Positions 39,556 to 48,302 of a DNA stretch of 64,000 nucleotides are shown piece by piece; position 1 is the stretch's first letter, and each line of letters opens with the position of its first letter. The notes beneath the pieces are model-generated. The model was not told the origin of the DNA, searched no databases, and saw only the letters and a program-made list of their open reading frames with translations. A program made the position numbers and the translations under genes. Source of the DNA: Panonychus citri (taxonomy: Eukaryota > Arthropoda > Arachnida > Trombidiformes > Tetranychidae); contig NW_026515540.1 in the NCBI RefSeq assembly GCF_014898815.1, positions 1,798,001 through 1,862,000 on the forward strand, written 5' to 3'.

Positions 39556-40660
39556 TTTGTGGTAAAAAGAGTGAAACGAAACAAATTAGAGCGAAAACAT
39601 TCAAGCAATTAACTGTATTTAATTCAAAGAAAACACAAAAACTGCTTATATCTATTCATCGCATCATCTTCATCATGACTTTTGCTCATCATCTACATAA
39701 AATCATCGCCTCAGGAAAAAGCTTTGAACACGGAAAAACTTATACAACTCACTCTTTGATTCCCAACTCTGAAACACTCACCTCACTATCGACACATCAT
39801 TTATAAATTTCATCTAATTTTGTTCTTTCATCATCTTAAAGCACAAAAATACATTTACAAAGATGAAAAAGGGAGAAAATAAGAGAAGATGAAGATATAA
39901 AAACTAATCAGTACTTCCAATATCTAAATTTTCATTCAAATCAAATGTTGATGAAAACGCAATTGTCTAAATCTTTCATCTTCCTAGAAAAAAAAATCCA
40001 TTTTCTCTTTAATCAACTAATTACAATCGATAATATTTGTAAAAGTCGATAGACATTCAAGTGAAAATTGAACTCACAACAAATTAATTAACTTCGACGA
40101 TCTCATCTCACTGCCATTGACTTTGAGAAAATTATCTTCATCTTTCTTGTTTCTCACTTTCTTTTCATCCCTCATCTCTTTTAATATTATTTTCATCTCC
40201 CTGACTATTTGTTAATCATTTTTTTTTAAATCATCATCAATAGTCTGCCATTAATTGATTGTTTTCTCTTCATCTTTTCTTAATTCTTCCACCGGTTTTC
40301 ATCTTCTCTCTTTTTTTCATTCCTCTTTCAATTCTAACTTTGTTTTTGTTTTTTTTTTCTTCTTTTCATTGAAAATTTTCTCTCTTCCCTCTTTAATTGT
40401 AATCACAATTAACTCCAAAATTTAATACAATTCATGTATATACAATAAGCAACAACAAAAGTTACAAAATCAAATTGAATATGTGTAAGCATATATTATG
40501 TAATAGAGGGCAAATTAATTAATTGCAAGCAAATAAGGATTGCCTATCAGAACGAAACACTCACAAATTGATAGACATGATAATTAATGATAATAATTAA
40601 ATTGTATTATTGCTCAACCAAAAGTAGAGATTATTAAATAAAAGATTTTATTTCTTAAAA
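39556..40660 (+). other. Probable 3' UTR of the Ptp99A-like gene
   Basis: Non-coding after TGA 39553. An AATAAA at 40637-40642 is followed by a T-rich stretch, so the message probably ends near 40655-40680. The 84-codon open frame at 39552-39806 overlaps the stop and looks like chance. Confidence 0.55.
40637..40642 (+). terminator. Probable polyadenylation signal of the Ptp99A-like gene
   Basis: AATAAA followed by a T-rich run, about 1.08 kb after the stop codon and before the next gene. It is the best-placed signal in the interval. Confidence 0.45.
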
Positions 40661-41371
40661 CTTTTGAGTGTCAATTGATTTTCTAAGACAATAACTTGAT
40701 GGTAATTAAGGTTAACCTTTGTTTTCATGTTCCCTCGTTAATTAGAGTGATCACCAAATTGTGATGGTTCTTTACAACAATTAAGAGGAAATAATTTGCA
40801 ACCATAATTAACAATTTGCTAAAGAAATAATAGTTGATCAACTTTTTAATTATCGGAAAAGTTTCGAGCAAATTGAAATAATATTATTTTCGAAGCATTT
40901 TCGTTAACCTTTGCTCACTTTGTTCTGTACGTGTATCAATGTTTTCGTAGAGATAAGAACACGTGCCAATAGCATTTGCTAATTAACTTGGGAACAATCA
41001 ACAGTAATTAACTTGCGGCAATGAGAAGTTTAAATTTGGAATAATTTTGTGAAAATTGTCAATCGATTATTAATAAGATTGAATTGATTTGAATGCTCTT
41101 CAATTCAAAAGGATATTAAATATTCACTCTAAATTGTTAACGATTTAATTGTTTTGGTGTTACCATGACAATTAACCAGAGAAACAACAATCTCTGTTAA
41201 GAAATTAGATTAACCTTGAACACTAATCGATATTGTCTTTAAATTGTCCTTAACTGTTCAGTTATGATCTTAAGAATTTGATAGAAAATTAAAAAGTTTC
41301 AGTCATTCAAATAATAGTTTCTCGATCTTGTATTAGTTGAAGTTGTTCAATTAAACTAATTGCTAATTGTT
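40661..41371. other. Intergenic space before the ionotropic receptor gene
   Basis: A+T-rich, with no supported feature. An in-frame TAA at 41357 bounds the next gene. Confidence 0.7.
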
Positions 41372-42586
41372 ATGGATCCAATGACGATAAATGTCGGTAC
41401 GGCTTCTCATTTACTCTCTCTGATTAATAATCCAAAGTTTAGTAAATCGGCTTCATGTTTAGCCCGAATATTTGACCTTCTCTTCAATTATCGATCTTAT
41501 CATAAGACCAACTTTACGAAAGATATCAAAATGGATGGTTCGATTGATATAATCTTCGAACCCGTCGCTCGAAATATCAACTTCACCTTTCCAAATGTGT
41601 CCATCTCTTTGCCCTTCGGCTCAACGTCTTGTGTAATAGCTCACACGATTCCAGATCATTTCCAGTTCCTCGATGCTTTCGATGCGATTTCATTCATCTC
41701 ATGGGAAGTTTACTTCATCATCTTAATCATGACACTGAGTAGCTGTTGGATCTTATTATCTAGTAGATTAAATAAATTACTAGATTATGGTAAAACTATT
41801 TGGTTTGTCGTTCAATTGTTGTTCAATCAAAACGACGATTCTCAAGCAAAGATGAAAAAATATGGGTCAACCATATTGTTTGTGTTAATTGTTACAATTG
41901 GTTCGATTAAAATTTTCTTCGGTGTTCACTTTTCGGCGCAATTAACAGTGGCCAAAACTTATCCTACAATCGATTCGCTTGACCAAATAATCAATTGGAA
42001 TATAACAAAATGGCCTCAGGTTTACACTATTTGTCCGTCACTTTTAGCTGGTTCATCGGCTTTTTATGTTTACGGTTCTAAGAAAGTTTGGAGTGGAACA
42101 ACTTATAACCATATGGGACAATCGGAGGCCGGAAAAGTGGTCTCACTTTTATCGACGGAAGAAGTTTCAACATTGAGAAATAAACTGTGTGCCTATTATC
42201 CTGATAAACGATTACATGTTAGTCCAGCGTTTGGTCATACGACTGTTGCTTTTCCGCTTTACTCTTACCTGGAACCAAGGAAAAGAAAATTTCTCAACAA
42301 TTATCTACGAACCATCATGGAAATGGGTTTGGATAAAGTAATGTTCGCATGTGACACTCAACGGCGACCCAACGCAGCTTTGATCGGCGACTGGAATTGC
42401 GCTAATCAAAAGGAAAACATCGTACAAGAGGCTCAATCAATTCCCTTGGAATTTTATAAAAGACATTTCGCTCTGACGATCATATGTTATTTTGTAATTT
42501 CTTTCTATTCTTTATTCGAGGTCATTTTGTTTCGTATCACCCGAAAACCTAAAAGTACAAATGCTGTCGAAATGTACAATTTATGA
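41372..42586 (+). CDS. Divergent ionotropic receptor (iGluR-family ligand-gated channel), intronless
   Basis: 404 residues from ATG 41372 to TGA 42584. This start is forced: TAA at 41357 is in frame and no AG acceptor lies between. It shows the iGluR/IR plan without an amino-terminal domain. Residues 1-105 are a short S1 half (GSIDIIFEPVA, then FPNVSISLPF). M1 is at about 108-130 and a pore-loop region at 141-152. M3 is at 166-193, with AQLTVAKTYPTIDSLDQII in the position of the conserved post-M3 segment. The S2 half is at about 200-362, with HTTVAFPLYSYLEPRKRKFL...MEMGLDKVMF matching the usual 'E.GL' region, and M4 is at 366-388. The canonical glutamate-binding Arg in S1 is not evident, as is common in IRs. 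No signal peptide is present, which is odd. Likely role: chemosensory or other ligand-gated cation channel; the ligand cannot be told. Confidence 0.8.
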   Translation: MDPMTINVGTASHLLSLINNPKFSKSASCLARIFDLLFNYRSYHKTNFTKDIKMDGSIDIIFEPVARNINFTFPNVSISLPFGSTSCVIAHTIPDHFQFLDAFDAISFISWEVYFIILIMTLSSCWILLSSRLNKLLDYGKTIWFVVQLLFNQNDDSQAKMKKYGSTILFVLIVTIGSIKIFFGVHFSAQLTVAKTYPTIDSLDQIINWNITKWPQVYTICPSLLAGSSAFYVYGSKKVWSGTTYNHMGQSEAGKVVSLLSTEEVSTLRNKLCAYYPDKRLHVSPAFGHTTVAFPLYSYLEPRKRKFLNNYLRTIMEMGLDKVMFACDTQRRPNAALIGDWNCANQKENIVQEAQSIPLEFYKRHFALTIICYFVISFYSLFEVILFRITRKPKSTNAVEMYNL

Positions 42587-42651
42587 CCTTTGTTGAATTT
42601 CTTAACCATGTGAACTTTTTTTATTTAGAATTGGAAAAAATTTACTCAGGA

Positions 42652-43012
42652 TTTATTATCTTTTTTCTTTATGTTTATAAACAGAAAATACAATGGAAAT
42701 GAAGAAGAGAAAAAAAGTTTCATTCGGAAAAAGTAAAAAAGGTTCAGAAAACACAATCGATACGGTGGGTTCGTTTTCTGATTCCATCACCGGCACCATG
42801 AGCATTATATCATTTCTTTGTTTCATCAGACAATTATCTCTTTGTCGTGGTGATTGTGGCCGTGGTATGGATTCGGTGTGTTGATCGGTGAACGACGAAA
42901 AAAAGTAGATCAATGAAGTTAATGATAACAGGAAATTCATGGGGAAAGGATTAAGGGTTAAAGCGAAAGGTGAATGATGATTGTTTCGGACAATCGGCTA
43001 AGAAAAAGTTGA
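42652..43012 (-). other. Probable 3' UTR of the 43013-43525 gene
   Basis: Lies directly downstream of the minus-strand stop. TTTATT at 42652-42657 (AATAAA on minus) is a plausible polyadenylation signal. Frames of 94 (minus) and 63 (plus) codons occur, but neither has recognisable homology. Confidence 0.45.
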
Positions 43013-43525
43013 TTAACTAGATTTGGAGTTTGATTGTGTTGATGGTGGAGCGGGTGAAGCTTCAGCTTTCTCGTATTTCTCGATGGCATTTGAAACAGTT
43101 GAAATTAGATCCATAACATATTGTTGGAATTTGGATCCATCGATTGACCGTTTTCGTCCGTAGGCTGGAGCAGCGGTCAAACCAGGTCCAAGAAGGGAAG
43201 TTAATCCAAATGGATTAAAGATAAAGTAAAGGATTGAGATGACAATGACTGCACCGATGCCGAAAAGTACTAACATGGGAAGGAAAGAGACCAAAGGTGA
43301 GGCGAGGGCAGTTTGTCGTTGACCCATTGAATAGTCGTGATGTTGTTGAGGCTGTTGACCGTAAGGTGACCCATTGGGTGAAGCTGAATTAGGTTGATAT
43401 TGCCAGAGTGGGTTCGTTGGTTGGGTCACTTCAGCTGAGGTGGGTAATTGGCACACAACCAGGGAGGAGAAACAAATTATCCAACAGATGAGAGCAGAGC
43501 ACATGATTGATTTGAAAGATTCCAT
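43013..43525 (-). CDS. Small signal-peptide/transmembrane protein with polybasic GRKRS site
   Basis: 170 residues, single exon, not assignable to a named family. The N-terminus MESFKSIMCSALICWIICFS is a signal peptide ending near VVCQL. A Pro/Gln/Asn-rich stretch follows to about residue 78. One strong membrane helix (about 79-103, FLPMLVLFGIGAVIVISILY) leads into FNPFGLTSLLGPGL. After that come a polybasic YGRKRSIDG that resembles a furin-type site, an amphipathic segment (QQYVMDLISTVSNAIEKYEK) and a Pro/Ser tail. It shares this plan, including F-x-PF after the helix and the GP and K/R-R-S motifs, with the gene at 46047-47132. The promoter at 43664-43703 is well placed. Confidence 0.8.
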   Translation of the reverse strand: MESFKSIMCSALICWIICFSSLVVCQLPTSAEVTQPTNPLWQYQPNSASPNGSPYGQQPQQHHDYSMGQRQTALASPLVSFLPMLVLFGIGAVIVISILYFIFNPFGLTSLLGPGLTAAPAYGRKRSIDGSKFQQYVMDLISTVSNAIEKYEKAEASPAPPSTQSNSKSS

Positions 43526-43663
43526 AGTTAATTAATTAGTTAGAAGATGAAGAAAATTGAACAGAACAGAAAAAGTTGATCTTTAATCAAGATGATTAAT
43601 TGAAATTGAGCAAAATTAAATAGCTAATTGTTGTTGTTGTTATCCGAACAAGTTGAAGGTGAG

Positions 43664-43703
43664 AACTGATATTCGTTAGAGATCATCAAGGCCACTTATA
43701 TAT
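43664..43703 (-). promoter_or_regulatory. TATA box plus TCAGTT initiator for the 43013-43525 gene
   Basis: On the minus strand TATATAA (43696-43702) lies about 35 bases before the A of TCAGTT (43664-43669), an arthropod-type initiator. The initiator is about 140 bases upstream of the start codon. The spacing fits a focused TATA-Inr promoter. Confidence 0.6.
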
Positions 43704-44941
43704 GCGAATCCAATGAAAAAGGTACAACCTCCCGTTCGTCCTCCCTCTTTACCTTTCAAGTCGATAAGAGGATCTTCCTAATGGGGTAACACAATTAGCG
43801 ACAATGGTTAAATTAAATTGTTACCTTTTCTTTTCATGGTTATTTAATTGTCTTTTCAATTGACTATTTAAAAAGTTGATTTAGTTTATTTTTTTTTCTC
43901 TTCTTCCATTTTTCTTGATTCGCTTTCACCACAAACAACATTTGTAAACATTTACTCTTAATTTTTAATCACCGCAAAGTTAATTGTCATTAACATCTCA
44001 ATCTCTCAGGATTTAATTGTTATTTATTGTTTAATTGTTAAAATAGGATTAAAGGAGGAGAAATATTCAATTTTTAATCAACAATCCATATCGACAATCT
44101 TATATTCCTCTTTGATTGTTGATTATGTTTACGAAAAAGACGATTTCTCAATTCGCTCTATTAAATTACTATTATCACTTTTTACTCCTCATCAATTGAC
44201 TTATTATTGTAATTACATTTTAATTGTTGATGTTATACCATAAATAGTAATCATGTATTATCATTTAATTCAAAGTAAATTCTAATTGTTGTTCATTATG
44301 AGAAACCAATTAAGAATTATATTTATATCTTTTAATTGTTATTACTTTTACAATGGAACCTGAAATTGTCTTGAAAATTTTCTCTCTCTCTCTCTGATTG
44401 TTGATTTAGATTCTGATTATTTGGACAATCATTTATTTATTTAGTTGGTTAATTAATAATAATTAATGGTTGGTTGGTTTGCTTTTTCTGATTTAGTTGT
44501 GCTATTAAGGATCTAATTGTTTATTGGAAAACAATTTAACTATCAAAAACTAATGAAAGTGATTTAACTTTTTTTTTTATATATGTATCATGATCAAAGT
44601 TTAATTGTTTAAAGTTAATTGTTTGTTTGGTTATCGGATTAAATTGTTGTCTCTTGATATTATCGTTTAAAATGAAAGTTTTTCAATTTCAAGAGTAAAT
44701 CTTTTTAACCTTAATCAACAATTAGATTTTCATTGTTAATATTTTACTTATTAACTTTCATTTTTTTGTTCATCATCAACAATCATTACGATTCACGATT
44801 TTTGCATGATGATTGAATTAAGATTAGGAAACCTACAGAAACAGAAAAAATATCATACGAATGACCTCAAGATCGATACAAATAGAAGCAAAGTCATAGG
44901 TGGTCATCTTGGACATTAGATAATGAGAGTAATCAATTCAA
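43704..44941. other. Intergenic, A+T-rich
   Basis: No supported gene. It holds a short (CT)n run at 44380-44396 and many TAATTG words. A 27-codon minus-strand frame (about 44830-44912) is too weak to call. Confidence 0.6.
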
Positions 44942-45126
44942 TTAGAACGTTTTATTTCCAAAATTTGCTTTTTCTCCGCATTCTACTAATGAAATAGGCT
45001 TGTAATATGTGTCAAAATCGTAATTAACTGGATAGTTATGACCACGTGGAAAGCGACAAACGGCAAATATCAAGATAAATATACATTTATTGTATTGAGC
45101 GAGAATGGGAATCTCTCAATAGGACT
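44942..45126 (-). other. Unexplained open frame below TOMM6
   Basis: About 60 sense codons without a stop on the minus strand, ending in TAA 44942-44944. There is no ATG at its head. The C-terminal part reads CRFPRGHNYPVNYDFDTYYK and on, with balanced composition unlike the surrounding repeats. It could be part of an unseen spliced gene, a decayed gene, or chance within the TOMM6 3' region. Confidence 0.2.
45086..45091 (-). terminator. Probable polyadenylation signal of TOMM6
   Basis: AATAAA on the minus strand, 68 bases after the TOMM6 stop codon. Confidence 0.5.
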
Positions 45127-45158
45127 AAGTAAATCAATTTTAGAGCCAACAATTTGGG

Positions 45159-45475
45159 TTAAACAGGTTCCATGTTATCGGAGATAACTGGTCCCAAAGA
45201 TCGGGCCAAGTAAATACCACTGGAGAATAGTGACCAACTCTTGACCACTTGCCTAATGAGAGAAAAGTGGAGAACAAAAAATATCGAATTTATAACAATT
45301 GAAAAACATTAAAGAAAACAAAACCAATTGTATCAATAGAAATGCAATTGATTGTATAAAAAGCATTGGCGATCAAATTTACTCACCACAGGAATGGATC
45401 GGTGTAAACAAGTTTTACCTTATTACACAGTCTAACGATCACGTTAGAATTGGACTTTTTATTCACTTGAGCCAT
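45159..45475 (-). CDS. TOMM6: TOM6 homologue, small subunit of the mitochondrial outer membrane translocase
   Basis: Two exons on minus: 45387-45475 (ATG at 45475) and 45159-45252 (TAA 45159-45161). They are joined by a 134-base GT-AG intron (donor GTGAGT, acceptor CTCATTAG) in phase 2, giving 60 residues. The basic N-terminal half ends DPFLW; the C-terminal half holds the membrane anchor, SWSLFSSGIYLARSLGPVIS, and ends NMEPV. The LF-x-x-G-hydrophobic-x-LAR-x-L pattern and the acidic/Pro tail are the hallmarks of animal TOMM6, which stabilises the TOM core around TOM40. Length fits the family (about 55-75). It was identified by eye from memory of the family pattern, so a profile search is needed to confirm it. 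It lies between the two signal-peptide/membrane genes on the same strand. Confidence 0.75.
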
Positions 45476-46046
45476 GGTAAAAATCAAAATTAATTACGAT
45501 TGAACAATCAAAAAGATCCAAATAATAATAATAATAACAGAGACAATTAAAAATAATCACAAAAATATTCAACTTAGAATCACATGTTCTCATTCAGGGA
45601 GAATATAATAATTTCGGACAGAAAATTTTTCGAAATTTTTTTTCGTTCAATCAAAAAAAAAGAAATTTTTTTAATTTTTATTAATTTTTTGTTTCTATTA
45701 AATTTCGATATGAATTCAATTAAATTTAATGATATAAACTTTCATGTTTTGTTTTGTTTAGTTAATTTAGTTTATGGTTAAGGTTAAAGGATCAATTGTT
45801 AGGCGATGAAGTTTTGATTGGTTTTTAATTATTTTTTGCTAACAATTAGAGAAAGATATTATAATTAATTGATTAGATTACAATTTGATTGATGGATTGA
45901 TTTAATCACAGCTTACAATTTAGGATGGTAACAGTAATCAAAGTGTAGATTTACTGTTAATTGTCGGGATAATTTTTTCATTATGATATTAATATGGTAA
46001 AGTTAATTGTTTGGTTTTTTCTTATGGACACTTGATTGCAATTGTG
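45476..46046. other. TOMM6 upstream region
   Basis: A+T-rich, with T and A homopolymers around 45640-45690. No supported gene; the forward 65-codon frame at 45584-45781 is chance-like (Phe/Ile/Lys/Asn). Confidence 0.6.
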
Positions 46047-47132
46047 TTAATTATCGTTGAATTTGATTGATGATTCACGTAAACTGTTCATTATGGAAAT
46101 AACTGTTGGAGAATTGATTTGACTTCGCCGACGGCGTTTACCACCGGCAACAACAGCCCCAGTCCCTAATTGAGCGGGTTGAACCAGACCGGATTGAATT
46201 GGGTAAACTTGTTGATTATAAAGCGGTGGGCCAAGTGATTGTTGTTGAGATTGAAGGAGAAGGGTGAATGGCATGAACATTGATATAATTAGCCCAAAGA
46301 AACCGGCGATGGTCAAGATGACCAGAAAGAGAGTAAATTCATCTCGTGGTCCAGCACCGGATTCAAAAGGTCGAGGTGGGAACGGACCTTGGCGGGGGAG
46401 AACATGGAAAGCGCTGGTCTGAGTCGAGAGCGGGTAACTTGCTGAATGAGGTATTCGCCCAGGAAATGATCCTAATTGTAGTGATGAGGGAGATGATGAG
46501 AGTAAAGACAATGATGATAAAGATGAAGGTGATCCTGATGAGGGAGGTGGAGGAAGTGACACCGGCGGTGGTGGAGGTGGAGGTGGCATCCAATCAGGTA
46601 AATCATTTGCTCGATAATCATAATCAACTGCAGTTCCACCATCGTTACCGGCACTTCCTCCACCTCCACCTCCTCCTCCTCCTCCGCCATCATCCTCATC
46701 ACCATCAGCTAACTCACCATGATTAACTGTTGCAGCTACAGATGATTGTTGATTGTTACTATTAGTTAATTTAGTTAACGATGATTGTTGCGATGATACT
46801 TTTGAATTTAATGATTTATTATGATAAACATTTACTCGGTTCGGGATATTGATCACATTACGATTAATTGTTTTCTGTTTTGTCCTTTTATTATTAGAAT
46901 TAACTTGTTGACGATTTAAATTACTTCCATCGCTAATTAAGTAATCACCATCATCTTCACTTCCACTATTATCACCGCCGGTGTGATCACTATTTGATCG
47001 GGTAATTAATGGAATTGGTTGATTAGCAATAGCCAATGGTTCAAATTGTTGTTGAGTATAAACAGTTGATAAGAAAACAATTTGTATCCATTTTAATAAC
47101 AACCAATTTAATGGTAACATTTTAGAAAACAA
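46047..47132 (-). CDS. Signal-peptide/transmembrane protein with Gly/Pro-rich ectodomain and KRRRRS site
   Basis: 361 residues, single exon, unnamed. The N-terminus has a hydrophobic leader (PLNWLLLKWIQIVFLSTVYT), then an Asn/Ser-rich segment with acidic patches, a poly-Gly stretch near residues 150-158 and poly-Pro near 183-198. One membrane helix (about 267-293, FLVILTIAGFFGLIISMFMPF) follows. After it come SLGPPLYNQQ, a polybasic GGKRRRRSQI and a short tail (SIMNSLRESS). Helix, F-x-PF, GP motif, K/R-R-S motif and tail occur in the same order as in the 170-residue protein at 43013-43525. I infer they are diverged paralogues. The low-complexity tracts produce spurious frames on both strands. 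The basic site could be cut by a furin-like protease if it faces the secretory lumen; topology is not established. Confidence 0.75.
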   Translation of the reverse strand: MFSKMLPLNWLLLKWIQIVFLSTVYTQQQFEPLAIANQPIPLITRSNSDHTGGDNSGSEDDGDYLISDGSNLNRQQVNSNNKRTKQKTINRNVINIPNRVNVYHNKSLNSKVSSQQSSLTKLTNSNNQQSSVAATVNHGELADGDEDDGGGGGGGGGGGSAGNDGGTAVDYDYRANDLPDWMPPPPPPPPVSLPPPPSSGSPSSLSSLSLLSSSPSSLQLGSFPGRIPHSASYPLSTQTSAFHVLPRQGPFPPRPFESGAGPRDEFTLFLVILTIAGFFGLIISMFMPFTLLLQSQQQSLGPPLYNQQVYPIQSGLVQPAQLGTGAVVAGGKRRRRSQINSPTVISIMNSLRESSIKFNDN

Positions 47133-48302
47133 TTTAAAGTGAATTAGTAAATTTAGTTATCATTCCATCAATAAACACTAACACTTATCGACTAATCTTA
47201 ATTGTCGTTGAATTAAACACAATCATCTCACAATTTGAACGATGTTACTTGATGAGAAACTTAATTTACAATGAACATGATTTAAATTCTGATTTCTTGG
47301 TTAATTGTAATTTTTTGACCTTAATTTCTCGTTCTAATTGAAGATTATCAAGTTTATAACAATTAACAAGGCTCAGAGATTATCAACAATAGTTAATCAT
47401 CATCTTAATCCATTATTAATTATGATCAAGATCATATTTTCCCTCATTCATATATAAAAGTACCGGTGACAATTAAACTCGTTTCCGACTTGTTGATTAC
47501 AATTAACGGTCCAATGGATTTAAAGTAAAGTTTGATTATAATTCATAATTGACAATCAACGCCCTTTTCCTATTCAATTAACCAGGATCCCAACAATTAA
47601 GAAGCTTTTTCTTTTAATTGTGATTAGATATTGGTGTCACTGTCCTAAATTGTTAGTTTGACTCCTTGTTGAGGATTGACATAGATTTTTAATTTCTCCC
47701 TCACAATTAAGATCACAATTAAATCTAAATTTCCATTTATATAACCAAGCCCATTGATCCGTTGATTTTAAATACACCAACAATTAGTGAAAAGTTAAAT
47801 ACATTGATGGTTGTTTATTAATTGTATTGATGAAAATTTAATTGCAATTTAACAACACTTTTTATTAATTGTTTGTTAAAGGTAAGAGAAAATTTTTTCT
47901 TTGCAAATTAAGTTAATCAAGTTAATCAACTATCTAACAATTAAACAGGTTGAAGGAAAATTTTTTACTCTGATTTAATATTAAAATCAATCAGATTGAA
48001 AAGTGATTAATAATAAATACAATCCAGTGATAAATGGTAGTAATTAAAGATGAAGATTAATTAGAGATTGTGATTAGTAAATCAGTTTGCTGTTTCTGTA
48101 TGTTAATCTATGTCTCCGTTTGGTAATCAATTTCTTGTTTCAACAATTAAAACGAAATTAAAATCCAATTGATTAAGATGAGTTCAATCTGGTCAATTGT
48201 TTTCATCATTCAGATTCAGTTTGTATTGAGAATTGGTGGTGATAATTGTTATCCAAATTGTTTAACAATTTAATGAACTCCTTTGATTTTCTCGTAGTTG
48301 TT
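47133..48302. other. Intergenic: upstream of the membrane-protein gene and downstream of the CTDSPL2-like gene
   Basis: No supported gene. TTTATT at 47861-47866 could be the minus-strand polyadenylation signal of the phosphatase gene. TATA-like words at 47352-47358 and 47451-47462 have no matching initiator. Confidence 0.5.

Noticed and set aside
39552..39806. 84-codon frame over the Ptp99A-like stop
   Set aside because: Starts within the last exon in another frame and runs into the 3' UTR; no homology.
42656..42940. Leader-like 94-codon minus frame
   Set aside because: Lies in the probable 3' UTR of the 43013-43525 gene and opposite a 63-codon plus frame; not distinguishable from chance.
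47451..47462. TATATAAAAG on the plus strand
   Set aside because: A good TATA match, but there is no gene downstream on + and no initiator for the minus-strand gene.
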